Shown: piece after piece, positions 48,270 to 60,260 of the stretch | Position numbering within the stretch: the stretch's first letter is position 1 | How the letters are laid out: each line of letters begins with the position of its first letter | Assembly: GCA_933228675.1 (NCBI GenBank) | Contig: OW121743.1 | Location: 372,001-436,000 of the forward strand | Source: Stomorhina lunata | Lineage: Eukaryota; Arthropoda; Insecta; Diptera; Rhiniidae | Length of the DNA stretch: 64,000 nt | Direction: 5' to 3' | Program-made: the position numbers and the translations under genes | Notes under the pieces: generated by a model | Told to the model about the DNA's origin: nothing | What the model saw: only the letters and a program-made list of their open reading frames with translations | Databases searched by the model: none

Positions 48270-51200
48270 GTAGGTGGTGGTGTTTATCATTTCTGCCCAC
48301 CCCCCCTTTTATCCTCCCCCTAATATCCAACTAATAACATTTAATTTTCCATTTAAAAACAAAAATATTTATGTACATAAGAAAGTTTGTTTAGTGCGTT
48401 TAGACCGATCATAAGATAACCTAATCACAGTACAATCATTTTTAAATCATTTGGACCTACTAATTAATTCTTTTGAATCGTACATTTCATGAACACGTGT
48501 GTGTGCCTTAGTTTTCTTTCATTATATAATCGTCTCCATTAGTAAAAGCGGTATACTCTCTTTTTATGGAGTTTTAAAAACGACCATACGGCAAATCAAA
48601 ATATGGAAGTGCAACATCTTTGGATCTATGATTTGAATTCATGAATTACTATGTACATGTACATATTTTTAGCACATTCTACCATTTCCTTAAAGTTGGA
48701 AGGTCGCTAAAACTGAAAAATTATTTAATCACAATTCAGATTCAATCTCGAAATGGGGTCATCTGATTACACCCAATTTCGTTTTCAGAAAACCTAATGT
48801 TGTATCCTAACACATAAACGCATTGCAGCTCATGTTTTTAATCTGTATTCAAGGCTGGTATAAACATTCCGGAGTCACATGCTCTTAATGTTCTGGTCAT
48901 CGGAACTTAGTGTAATGTTTGTTGGACTAACCACATTTTTTCAAGTGTCGAAAAAAGCTTTTAAGTGCTTCGGTGTTTTGACATCAAGGATTCTATAAGA
49001 CTCATATTTTTTTGATGTAGCTCATATAGATCGCGATTACTCATGTTTTTTTTCATTGATCTAAAAAAGTGTAAAACAAATTAAATGGCATCTGTGTATG
49101 TGTTAATGTTTGTCGAAAAGCAAATTATAGCAGCAAAAAAAAAAAATACAGAAAAATTTATTCATTCACAAAAGAGTAAAAAAGCAAAAAAATGAAGCGT
49201 ATTTTGTGCTGCTACTTGGCTGGCATTTAATTGGAGATGGTTGCCAAATGCGCCCACACTCGGCCTGGCCTGAGTTGACTTTTAGTTGGCGTGAAGGCAA
49301 TTTTCGCTTTTATTTAAATTTTAAATACTACAACACTTTTTTCTCTAGACGTTGTTCGTTGTTTTCTTTAAAAAAAAACTCACAAAATATAAAATATGAA
49401 AAATGAAAAAAATTAAACAAATTGAAATTGTAAAATGGAATAGAACTGACAGCTAAATGCGTGCATCATGCACAACAACTACAAACACTTGATCGTTATA
49501 GAAAGAAATATATTATAAAAAATTTATAATAATAAAATATAAAAAAAGTAATAAAAACATCAAATGATAATTTAAATACAACGACATTGGCCTTAATGAT
49601 GCTGTTGCCTGCAAAATTTATTCTAGTCAAATGTTGCTGCCTGCCACTGCTTCAGCTGCACTCTTTTCAAATTCTTATAATTTCAATACAATCATTTTTT
49701 TTTTTTTTTTTGCTTAAAGAAGATTTAAACTTGTGCACGCTTTTCTTTTGAAGAAAAATTATGGATTTTCTTTTTTTTTCTAAACACGCGAAAAATCTTA
49801 AATGCATTTTAAATAAATTGCAAGTGTCAGAAATAAATGATTTTAATTAATATTGATTTTTTTATGGGAAAAATGTAAATTGATTTTAAATAGAAAATAT
49901 TTATCTCTAAAGTTACACTGGACTAGATCAAAATATCTGTCGTCCATTTAATATACAAAAGGTAATACAAGTACCAAACGATAATAATGTTTCCATGTTT
50001 TTTGTTATTTTTCACAAAACGTTGGAGTTATGACCAACAAGAGTATAAGTATTGGCTTAACAAAACACCTTTACGACCTAGTGACCCATATATTTAGCAG
50101 AAACACAGAACCATTTCCTAAATTCGGATTATTATGACTTTTATAGGTCAGCTACATAGAGGTCAAAAGGTCAGAAGGAGTTATTAATTCACAAATATTT
50201 CTTATTCAAAAAACCTAAGAATATAGGTTTCAGTAAACTCGTTTACATTTTCTGTTATAGCAGCGCCCTCTGTAGTATTACTATTTTACCTGCTAAGTGT
50301 TAAAATTATTTAAAATTAAAAATAAAAAATAACAATCTCTCTTAATGAACTTAAAACAAAGTTTGCAAATATTTATCATTTTACAAATACAAATCTTTCC
50401 CATTAATAAGTTAAGTTATGACAGTTCAATGCAATATTTGAATAATTGAAATTAACTTATTTTTTTTCTAAAACTTATAATCGATTATGGATTTATGCTT
50501 CAATTCTCACCAGAAAACAGATTAAATGTTAGATGAAAATTCATTTTTAAATATTGAATAATTGTTTATATTTCCTTTTATTGATTTTAATGCAAACAAA
50601 TTAAAACTTTTTTGAGATATCAGGGTTTTTTATTAGTTATCAAAATAACAAAACATTGGGTTTGTGACTAAGCTAAAAAAATCACTAGAGTGCTTAGTTT
50701 AGAAAATAATTTAATTAAGTAGCAAAAAAACCATGAGTACTTATTTCTATTGAAATCCAGATTATATGTAAAACAAGTAAGATTTTTTAAGTTAGATATG
50801 TTCATATATGGACCGAACTCACCCAATTTCAATCACAAGCTTTTACATTAAATGATGTTTGCAAAATTTCTATTGTTCAGGCATCGTGCTTTTATCTAGA
50901 GCCAAATCGCCTTATTCGATATCGATCGAAACTCGGACTTTTCAGCAAATATTGTGTAACATACCTTAGGGATTTTCAAAATAATTTATTTTGCAAAAAG
51001 TTTAATAAAACATGATATGTAAAAATATCCATTTGCTTGTTTGAAACATTTAATTTAAATGAAGTTATTTTATTATTAGGGAATCTTTGACAAATGAGTT
51101 ACCATGTAGTGAATATTATATGTTATATATTATTTATATTATCCTAAAAGTATGCTACACAAATGTTTCTGACGTATCGTGCATTTCAATCGATATAGAA

Positions 51201-54200
51201 TGCGACGATTTGGCCTCTTTTAATTTCAAAATTACCATGTATGGGGTCTTAATCCATTACTTTGGATATTATAAACGATGGGTATAAAAATAAAAGAAAA
51301 CTGGAGTTATGAAAAAATTTGTGTGAAATTTCCTACTGACAACAATCGAAATGAAAATGTTTATTCTGTCGATTTAAGGCGCCCAATAGTCGCAATTTCT
51401 TAAAGAAAAATTATAAAAATTAAATATAAATTATGGAAATAAAAATAAATTAATCATTAACGAAAAATTATCTAAAATTATTAACTTTTAGTTAATAATA
51501 ACAAATAAAATTTCCAGAGATCTGAGTTGTAAAATTATACTCATGTGTCTAATTCGTTTAAAAGTGTGATTTCTTTTTTAAATAACTAATTATAATAAAA
51601 CTAATTTTACAAAATGAACACGAAAGCTAATTTCTTAAATATATATAGAAAATTTCTGTTGCCATTTTGGCTGGATGTTTCCGCACTGCCAGAGTCAATA
51701 TTTATACGCGCAATTAGCACTATCTTGATGATAATAATTGCTTTAGCTGCTGCTGTTTAATATGAGCAAAATAAATAAATAATTTTGTACATTATGAATA
51801 ATTTGTAAACAAAATATCGAAAAATAACGATAAAAATATGTATAATTTTTTGTATGTCAAATAATTTTTAGCACCCATCTTGCAGTTGTAGTAGTAGTAG
51901 TAGAGAGTGTGCAATTAACATGAAACAAATTTTACAAAAATATATAAAAAAAAATTAAATAAACAAATAAAATTTTTAACATCAACCGAAAAATGCATTT
52001 TGCTTGAAATATGAATATGAATAAATGCCAGTGTGGTCAACTAAAAAAAAACAATTTCATTTTTTAAGTCAACTTCAATTCTTGTTACTTTTTGGATACT
52101 TTTTTATACAAATTTAACCCTCTTTTATAAAACTATGAATTACCAAGAGTTTATGACCAAAGGATTTGTAATAATTTAAAAATTTATCTTTTTTTTTGTT
52201 TCTTTAAACATGAATCACGCACTTTATTTCATTTTTGATATAAAATTTATTGCATAATTGTCCAAAAAAAAAAATAAATACAATTACATATTTGTTTTAT
52301 TTAAACAATAAAACATTTTTTTTTTAAACATATGGTGGCCATTATTCAAAGGGAAAAATTTTGCTGTTGTGTTGAGAAGTAAACAAATCGATAATAATAA
52401 TGACAATAAAAAAAGTTATAAAGAAAAATATATTTTTTATGTATTAAGAAAAGGGAAAATAGGTCTTGATTTCTAAAACGAAAAAGGTCATTTCAATAAA
52501 CAACTTGTCACGAAAAAAACAATCCAACATTGAAGCCTTTACCTACAGCGACATCGCTGCACTTTTTTCAACTTTATTATTTAAAATTCAATTCAATTAC
52601 AATATAAATTTATTCGATTTATTATTTAGACTAGATGTCTGCCTCGTATTTGTTAAGACAATTAATTTTATTTATGCACTCAATAACAACAAATACCAGC
52701 ACCAGCAGCAACAGCAACATTATTATATCTTGAATGGGACCTGCTAGTGTCAGATACCACTCAGTGATACGCACAAAATTATTGAAATCGAAATCTGGGT
52801 TTGTAAAAATAACATTGAATTTGTTAAAAACCGATATTTGTATTTTTGGAAAAGAAAACAATGAGCGTTTCCACCATATGGTCAGTCATTTTAATCAAAA
52901 AATTGCATAAATCTTATCAAAAAACAACTTGATTTCTTCGGTTGGTAGCGGGAATTGCTTGACAGACGCTTGACAAAAGACATTTCCGTATAAGGTGCCA
53001 GTAAACAGCACAATGCACTCACTCACTCACTGACTCTCACTTAACAGTAGAAGTATAGACAGCAACAGCAACATGATTTCCACCCACCTTTCAAGCTGCT
53101 GCTGCAACAGCAGCAACAGTTGCTGCATTGCAATGATTAAGTGTTATGCCGTTTGGTGCAGCAGCGTGCCGATGGTGCCGATGGTGGCGAATGAGTGAGA
53201 AAAACCGCAAAGTGATTTCAACCAAATGTAGGTCACATTTGACAACGTGTGTATGTATTCACTGTTTATTTGTTGGTGTTGCTGCTGTTGTTTGTTTTTG
53301 TTGTAGTTGTTCATTTTGATTTTGGAATTGTTTACATTTCCATCGAATCGTATGCGTGATCAAGATTTTTCGAAATGATTTAACAACATTTTTGATGTCG
53401 TTGTGGTGCGGATTGTTTTTGCTTTTTTGTTGATATTGTAGGCCACCAAATTGGCAAAATAAAAAAAAATCTTAAACTTTTTATATGGCATTTGTGTGAT
53501 GGTTTATCGTTATGTCTGGCCATAAATTTATATTATTTTATTTGAATTTCAAGTGACACTAGAGGCACGCCAAAAACCAAAAAAAAAAAAAAACTCAGCC
53601 TAACCGAAAAAAGGGTTTTTTGTATTAATGTCATATTTAGGGAGTGTCTGTTGGAGATATTATCACTTATGTTATTTAAGACAAGCTATTTAAAACCAAC
53701 AAAAAAAAGCTCAACCAAATTAAACAATGTCCACAAATCACTTAATTTATGTTTTGAATAAAACTCAAGACGCGTTTAGCTTAAATATTTGATATTATGA
53801 CTCGTTTTTTTTATGGACACGAGCATTTATTTTATTATGATCGTGAGAATTTAAACTTAAATTTAAAGATAATCATTGCTTACAATCGATCGATCGATTT
53901 GTATCATTTTGACATTTAAAATGCACACGGAGTTGTTTGCAATTTACACTTAAAAAGTAAATTATTTCAAAATCATTCCGACAGACAGACATACTTGTAC
54001 AGTGACATACCGACAAACCCTGGCTCCAGCTATCCAACAGTCCAAAATGTGTGATGCCAAAACATTTTGGACAAGTTACCGTTTTTGGCCATTTTATTAA
54101 GTAAGGCTCAGGTAGCCAAAACAAATAAATATTTTATTTTATTTTACACTCGAAAAAAAATGAAAACTCCTTTCCTTTTCAAAAAATTCATAAGTTTAAT

Positions 54201-54938
54201 TAAAAATCTCCTTTAACTAAAAGTTGTTTGTCGAACCTTATTTGTTGAGCGTAACTTACACTTAAATAATTTTGTACAACTGAAAAAAAAAACGTTTAAC
54301 AAAAAATCTTACATTTTACGGATTTGGTTATTGGTGACAGACGAGTTTTTTTCTCGGAGACATGTCAGATTTAAGACTCAGTTAAGCTTATAACAACAAT
54401 TTAAGCTTAAAAACCCAAAAATGCTTATGTTGGGTTAACAGGCGTCAGTCCGTACGTCCGCCAGTCATTCATTTTTTGCTTTGAAAGTTTTTTTCGTTAA
54501 GACCCATTCAGGGCCGTAAGTTGAAACCAAACCGCAAATCTAAAGGCCATTTAAAGGATTTACTTAAATGTCTTGAACATTAGCAAATAATATTCTCTAG
54601 AGTAAAAAATCAAATATATTTATTATAAGATTGAACTTTAGAGTAAAAATAAATAAATAAACAACAAATACTCTTAATAAAAATTAATTAAAAATAGACT
54701 TTAAAACCTAAAGTGCTAAATGATTGTCTCGCTTATACTGGACTGGACTAAGATTATGAAGTGTTGTACTTTTAAACACTAAAAAGTCATTAACAACTTT
54801 TTTTTTATCATTTTTTATGCACAAAACATTCATTCACATGATCAATATTAACTAACAGTCAAGGCTAAATAAATAAGCACACAATTAAAAAAAAACTTAA
54901 ATTAATTTCCTCTTTTCTATCTGCTTTTTTCTTTTTAG
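48270..54938 (+). other. Atf3: Atf3 intron 2 (6.7 kb), with GC-richer islands
   Basis: This is a GT-AG intron (GTAGGTGG to CTTTTTAG), phase 0. Most of it is AT-rich filler. It holds one recognisable dispersed repeat (about 48480-48622), a possible mini-me-related copy (about 50770-51290) and a GTA triplet run near 51890. Stretches richer in GC and in repeated short words stand out at about 49190-49310, 49590-49670 and above all 52880-53480, which carries CAG/CAA/CTG clusters, CACT repeats and duplicated GCCGATGGTG words. Such islands in a long intron are reasonable candidates for enhancers or an internal promoter, but that is inference. A 93-codon frame at 52466-52747 has no domain and no clear splice support. 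Confidence 0.8.
48480..48622 (-). repeat. Dispersed repeat copy in Atf3 intron 2, complementary to 31057-31206
   Basis: The complement reads AAAGATGTTGCACTTCCATA, then GATTTGCCGTATGGTCGT and a GAGAGTATACCGCTTTTACT block, matching the 31-kb copy in order. Family unknown. Confidence 0.78.
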
Positions 54939-56423
54939 ACATGTTCACAACTAATCAAAGCTGGTCTCAAATTGTCAATACAAAGCAAGCGAAAATTATC
55001 AACCTGTGACTCTAGCTCCGGTTCTGAGCAACCCATGTCCAAGTTCTCGCGTCCTAATGAGGAGTTCGATGAATCCTCAGATGACGACAGCGACTTGAAG
55101 GCAACTTTACCCAAAGGTCTAACTCCTGAGGATGAGGACAGACGTAGACGTCGCCGTGAACGCAATAAGATAGCTGCCACCAAATGTCGCATGAAGAAAC
55201 GTGAACGCACTCAGAACCTAATCAAAGAAGCCGAACAATTAGATACCCAAAATGTCGACCTCAAGAATCAAGTGCGTATTTTGGAGAACGAAAGACGTAA
55301 ACTGTTAGAAATGCTTCAGGCCCATGAGCCTGCTTGTGTACATTTGGAAGGCTTAAATCTACCTTCAAAACTTCTGCAATCTCCAGCTTACAAGTATTTG
55401 ATCGATTTGAATTTGGATGACAACACTTGCAATTCTTCAATGACCGGTCTTATATCCCCCGCTAGCGGCAACAACAGTTCATCCACAATAACGTCTACTA
55501 CAAGCTCTCTGCATACTCCAGCACAACGCACCGCAATCCCACCGATGTCAACTATCAAATTTTCACGCAGCAATGGTTTTAATGCTGCAGCCGCAGTCTC
55601 TGCAGCTCTAACAAATCCCATTTCAATTGTATCTCAACTTCCCAGCTTAACACCATCGTCAACGTTAAATCATCACTCTAATCAACTGCCTAGCGGTTAT
55701 TGTAAGCCGTCGCCTACGCCTCAGGAGTTGGGTTATCTAAATTCTCCGTCTCAGGATAGTACAGGTCTCTGCATATCAGCTTTGCAGACCACCACACACC
55801 TCACCACTAACACCACACCCACCGCCCACCAGACAGTACTCAGCAACTCTGCTTCCAGCCTTTTGGGTCATAGCATGTCCGATTACATTCCAAACTGTGA
55901 CTCTAGTTCTTTAGGCCTGACCTTGGCCCATACACCCACCACCTGCAGCACGCCAATTGGTAGCAATGGAGGTGATAGTAGTGTTCTATTAGCCAGCGTA
56001 GCCAGTCCCATGTCTTGTGTCTCAACACCTACCACCGCCTCCGAATTTGTCAAAAACGAATTGGTCGATTCGCAGAGTCCCTATACCACAGCCCAATCGG
56101 CCGAAAGGTTCTTGTTTGAGAACAACTGTGATAGTTTTATTGACATCAAACATGCCGTCAGCGTTCATCAGCCAGTCAATCACCAGCACGGAGGTCCCAC
56201 CCTATTGCAAAATACAAATTTGGGCAGCAACATTTTGGATTTCACCTCTTCTTTAATGGGCAATTCGAGCATTGTTTCGTTCCATGATCAAATCTCAATC
56301 AAAAACGATTACCTGCACGAGGCCGAGTTATTGGCCCAACTAACGGGCGAAGCAGCCGAGTTTGTTGATCTGGACACCGGAGTAGCGGCAGCATTTATGA
56401 CCAATGGCGGTTGTCTGGCTTAA
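54939..56423 (+). CDS. Atf3: Atf3 bZIP transcription factor, coding exon 3 with complete bZIP domain (residues 111-604)
   Basis: This exon starts after a strong pyrimidine tract and TTTTTAG at 54938, in phase 0 with exon 2, and ends with TAA at 56421-56423. It encodes 494 residues, giving a 604-residue protein. An acidic Ser/Asp stretch (about residues 154-162) precedes the basic region at about 178-201, which contains the DNA-contact pattern N186-x-x-A189-A190-x-x-C193-R194. The zipper follows with leucines every seven residues at 204, 211, 218, 225 and 232 (genomic about 55140-55304). The HxPxC-like tail after the zipper is typical of the ATF3/Fos group. The rest is Ser/Thr/Asn-rich with an alanine run and SP/TP sites, and ends in a better-ordered acidic segment (ELLAQLTGEAAEFVDLDTG). 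Family knowledge: the protein dimerises and binds CRE/AP-1-type sites, and in flies acts in stress, immune and metabolic control. Much of the length beyond mammalian ATF3 is this fly-type extension. The long minus-strand frames here are codon shadows. Confidence 0.97.
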   Translation, partial: TCSQLIKAGLKLSIQSKRKLSTCDSSSGSEQPMSKFSRPNEEFDESSDDDSDLKATLPKGLTPEDEDRRRRRRERNKIAATKCRMKKRERTQNLIKEAEQLDTQNVDLKNQVRILENERRKLLEMLQAHEPACVHLEGLNLPSKLLQSPAYKYLIDLNLDDNTCNSSMTGLISPASGNNSSSTITSTTSSLHTPAQRTAIPPMSTIKFSRSNGFNAAAAVSAALTNPISIVSQLPSLTPSSTLNHHSNQLPSGYCKPSPTPQELGYLNSPSQDSTGLCISALQTTTHLTTNTTPTAHQTVLSNSASSLLGHSMSDYIPNCDSSSLGLTLAHTPTTCSTPIGSNGGDSSVLLASVASPMSCVSTPTTASEFVKNELVDSQSPYTTAQSAERFLFENNCDSFIDIKHAVSVHQPVNHQHGGPTLLQNTNLGSNILDFTSSLMGNSSIVSFHDQISIKNDYLHEAELLAQLTGEAAEFVDLDTGVAAAFMTNGGCLA

Positions 56424-59266
56424 ATTTCTCTTGATTGTTCGTCATACAGGGAGTGAGTTAACTTATAAAACTTTTTTTTTTCTTTTTTCTGTTAATTTGC
56501 GGGTCAAAAAACAAAGTAAGAAAAGGGAAATACGTGTCTAAGTAACTCTAAAAGGTGCTGAAAGTCGAAGCAGAAAGTGTGCGGAGAGAGATAAGAAAGA
56601 TCGCTATGATTATAAAAGCCTAAAGGAACTACCAAAATTTTGTTGAAAAAAGAAACATAAAAGGTTTTAGGGAAAGCAACTCAACCTTTGAATATGGCTG
56701 CTATTATAGTTTAGGTTTTTTATTTCTAATTTTAAAAACAACCACGTTTACACTCGAAGAGCTTTAAACTTTGCTTTCTAAACACATTCCCTTTCTAAAC
56801 TCCCCCAATTATTTGAAAATTAAATAAAATATTGTCTTCCATTTAATGTTGATTTTAAAGAGAACTAAATTTTGAAAACAACAATAACATAAAACCCACC
56901 TTCGTTTAAAAAGAGAGAAACAACACAACATAACTCAACACAACACAACGCAAAAACTTCCTTAAACAAATATGAAATTTATACTTCCCAACTCTGATTT
57001 TTTAAAATTGATAGATTTTTATTTTCTTTTTTGATTACCTTTCGGTTATAAAGTAATGAAACGTGGTTGCCCTGGTAACTCGAATACAAATTCAATCGAA
57101 TTGGCAGCTCTTTTTTTTTTGTTTGTTAAAATCCCCTAAAACCTTTTAAATTTTGGAAGCTTATTAAGGCTCAACTACCTCAATTTGTTAAAAATATATA
57201 AATATCTATTAAAATTTTTAAAAAGAAAAATGCATTCCATACAAAAGTTTTAATTTATTGCAAAGAAAAAATTAAAATCAATACAAAAAAGAAAAATTGT
57301 AAAGAATTAAATTAAATTGAATGAACCTACAACAGTAATTATTATTTTTAAAACAAAACAACAACAAAATTATTATTATTATTTTAAGTAAAAGAACCGA
57401 GAGATTAATTGTAAAAATTATATGCAAAAAAAAGAGAATGTACTAAAAATTTAATATTTAATTGGCTTTAAATATATAATTACAAAATAAAAATTTAATG
57501 ATATTTCATTATAAGTGATAAATATTTAACACAAACAAACAAAAAAAAAAACAATATATAAAATTAACAAATTAAAAAAAAACATAAAAATAAAAATAAA
57601 TGCCTTAAATGTGGAAAACTACTTTAACATTACAACTCATAAATTTACTACTACTAAATGTGCTCTTATTTTATTATTATAAAAATATAAAACAAAAAAA
57701 GCTAAATTTAAAATTTAAATTTAAAACAGATATTAAATCGTCTTCTTCTTTTTAGGTGTGTTTAATTATTAAGAAAATTCAACAAGAAACAAAATTTATG
57801 AAATAATTTTCAATGATAATTACTTAGATAACATAAGTGTTAGTGTGCTAAAAAAATAGACCACAGATGGCGCTCATAGCAGCTAAAGTAATTTCAATTA
57901 ATGCTGAGTTGGTTTGTACCATTTTCTGGATTAGTTTCATTAGATGTTCGCATACTAATGCACATATTTTTACAATTTAACCCTTTATCGCATTTGTGTA
58001 GATTATTTTTGCTTGAGAAATAATATAAATAAATTTTAACATTTCGAGATAGGAACAATTTTTCTGAAATACTTTTTATTTATTTGCTATTGAGGGAAAT
58101 AATTTTTAAATCGTTTTAGGAAACTTCTTAAGAAAAAGTAATGCAGAGAAATCTTTCTTAAGTGTTAAACAAAAATCTGCCTAATCCTAGCTATTCTTTA
58201 TTAAAGAATGAAACTAATTTACTCAGTTTAACTTCGCCATCTGTTGTCCTTAACTAAAGTTTAAACTTCAAGCACAATATTTTTTAATTATTTTTCAACA
58301 AAAAAGTGTCTTCAAACTTTTATTTTCTTTAAAAATTGGAAAATCAACAAAAAGCCTTAAAATTATACAATTTCAAAAAAAAAACTCATGTCCTTAAATA
58401 AATAAAATTAAAACTATTTAATGCTTTAGTAAATTAAACATTAAGAAAATCAAGTGCTTTATATATAAATATTTTTTTGTACAAAATAATATTAAATAAG
58501 ACCAAGAACAAAAAATTTGGAAGCGTTTTGCCTTAAAATTAAAAAAAAAAAACAAACAATAGATTTTCATAGAATTTTTGGTAACAAAAATAGAAATAAA
58601 TATTTTTTTATTGCAGCAGTTTATAAGCTTTTTTGCAACGAGTTTACAATTTTGATAAAAAAAAATAATAAATAAAATATAATTTAAAATAAACTGAAAA
58701 TTTGCCTAAATATATGATAAATGGATGTTAATATGACAAGGAAATAAATGCCTTCTTCCTATTTTTAAGAATAGGTTTGCTATGCATAAATAAAATTAAA
58801 CAAAATTATAATAATAATAAAATATTTATATACAAATATAAAAAAATAAATGTAATTGTAATATTTAGTAAAACAAAAGAAATTAAAATCAAATCAAAGC
58901 ATCAAATTACCTCATTACAACAAATCCAAAAACATTTAAAAAATATAAAAGTTTAAAACTCTAAATGTATTAAAAAATCTATATATTGTTGTTATTTAAA
59001 ATATGAAAAAAATTAAAAATTAAAACAAAACATGTTATTAATGAAGTATATAATTAATCTAAACAAACTATTTAAACAAGACTTACAAAAAGTTTCTATT
59101 CTTACTCTTAATTTATCACAGGGAAATATCAAGAAACTCATATCTACAATATTCTTTTTAATATAAAATCTTATTTTTCTTAATATTAATTCATTTTCTC
59201 TTACTTAAATCTGGCATCCTTGCTTGTTTGAATATAACAGGGTTCGAAAAAATACGAATACACCAA
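56424..59266 (+). other. Atf3 3' UTR and AT-rich downstream flank
   Basis: The stop codon is followed by very AT-rich sequence with many AATAAA hexamers, the first clear one at 56823-56828 and others near 57485, 57594 and beyond, so the cleavage site cannot be chosen by eye. Many ATTTA words are present, as expected by chance at this composition. Two short copies of the word CGCCATCTGTTG or its complement face each other at 57862-57872 and 58235-58246. No coding exon is supported. Confidence 0.5.
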
Positions 59267-59912
59267 CAGGCAAATTCATAATCAAAAGTTGTGCACTGTC
59301 AATGTAGGAAACTTATGCGGTGGCGGTGAAATGTCGATTAAGCTTAGACTCTAGTTATGTTTTGGTTTATTCATAATACTTTGTATCCACTGTCTAAGTA
59401 AAACATTTCAGAGTTAATGATTGACTAAAAATAGCAACTCTGCAATTGTTATACTATTTTTTGCTGAATTTCATTTGAAAAAAATATTTGTGTCATAGAC
59501 TACCACATACAGTGCGATCATATGTTCTACTAAGCAACAAAAAAATAGAAAAAATAGCAAAAAATGTAAAATGACATTTCTTATATGTACATGACGTCTC
59601 TTAAATGTACCTTGACGTCTCTAAAATGTACTTGACAGTTTCGTCCAAAGTTCTAGTTCTGTTTTATGGTTTGTGTCCCTTAAACTATTGTAAGAAATAG
59701 AAAAGTGGATAAAAAGATTTTTTGTAAACTTTTCTTTCTAAATGTTAATAAGATTTGTTTTTCGCCAAAAAAAAAACTGTTTCACAGTTGTATCATCAGA
59801 ATTAGCCTCTGTTTATGCAGTGTTTAAGTACAAAATAACCACGGACTACAAAAAGTATTTGGAACAAAAGAGTAGATATGCACTGCACAACTTTTGATTA
59901 TGAATTCGCCTG
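59267..59912. mobile_element. 646-bp element with 32-bp terminal inverted repeats (Tc1-like, tentative)
   Basis: The left end starts CAGGCAAATTCATAATCAAA (59267-59298) and matches the complement of 59881-59912 with two differences in 32. CAAAAAGTATTTGGAAC near the right end recalls Tc1-like subterminal sequence. Inside, an approximately 20-bp unit (ATGTAC.TGACGTCTC) is repeated about three times at 59582-59640. There is no transposase frame, and the target duplication is unclear. Confidence 0.72.
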
Positions 59913-59939
59913 CAACAGATTCCAATAAAAAATTTTCTG

Positions 59940-60260
59940 GAAAGATTTTTCAGATTATACCGAAAACAAGGATAACTTCAAAGTTTTAAGATTTTTTTTA
60001 TAGAAAAATTTTCCATATACAATTTTATTGTATAGAAAATTTTCCATATCAAATTTTTTGTATAGAAAAAATTTCAAAATAAGATTTTTTGTATTGAAGA
60101 ATTTTTAATTTTAAGTTTTTTGTTAGAAAAATTTTCAATATAAAGAGCATTATTTGATATGATTTTTTTCATAAAGAAAAATGTCCGATTTTTGAAAATT
60201 TAATGGCAATAATGCCGATTTTTTTTTAAAAATTTGCGATTTTTTACAAACAATTTCACT
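59940..60260. repeat. Second locus of the minisatellite-bearing element
   Basis: AACTTCAAAGTTTTAAGATTT is followed by about five TATAGAAAAATTTTCCATAT-type units and then by GCCGATTT words. The locus at 4.3-5.9 kb has the same flank (AACTTCAAAGTTTTAACATT), the same unit and GCCGAT words nearby. This suggests the minisatellite is an internal part of a dispersed element. Confidence 0.7.

Noticed and set aside
50770..51290. A fifth mini-me-like copy in intron 2
   Set aside because: It starts AAACAAGTAAG and has GGACCGA words, but core, GTCY tract and hairpin end are missing, so it is kept only as a possibility.
52466..52747. 93-codon frame in Atf3 intron 2 as an alternative first exon
   Set aside because: No matching donor in a useful phase was convincing and the peptide has no resemblance to Atf3 or another family.
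54935..55621. Minus-strand frames of 91 and 77 codons opposite Atf3 exon 3
   Set aside because: They are codon shadows of the strongly biased Ser/Arg-rich sense frame.
56017..56256. 79-codon + strand frame inside Atf3 exon 3
   Set aside because: Alternative phase of a proven coding exon, Pro/Ser-rich as expected from a shifted frame.
57862..58246. Element bounded by facing CGCCATCTGTTG words
   Set aside because: Only about 11 bases match; the same word occurs alone near 2444, so it may be a common genomic word.
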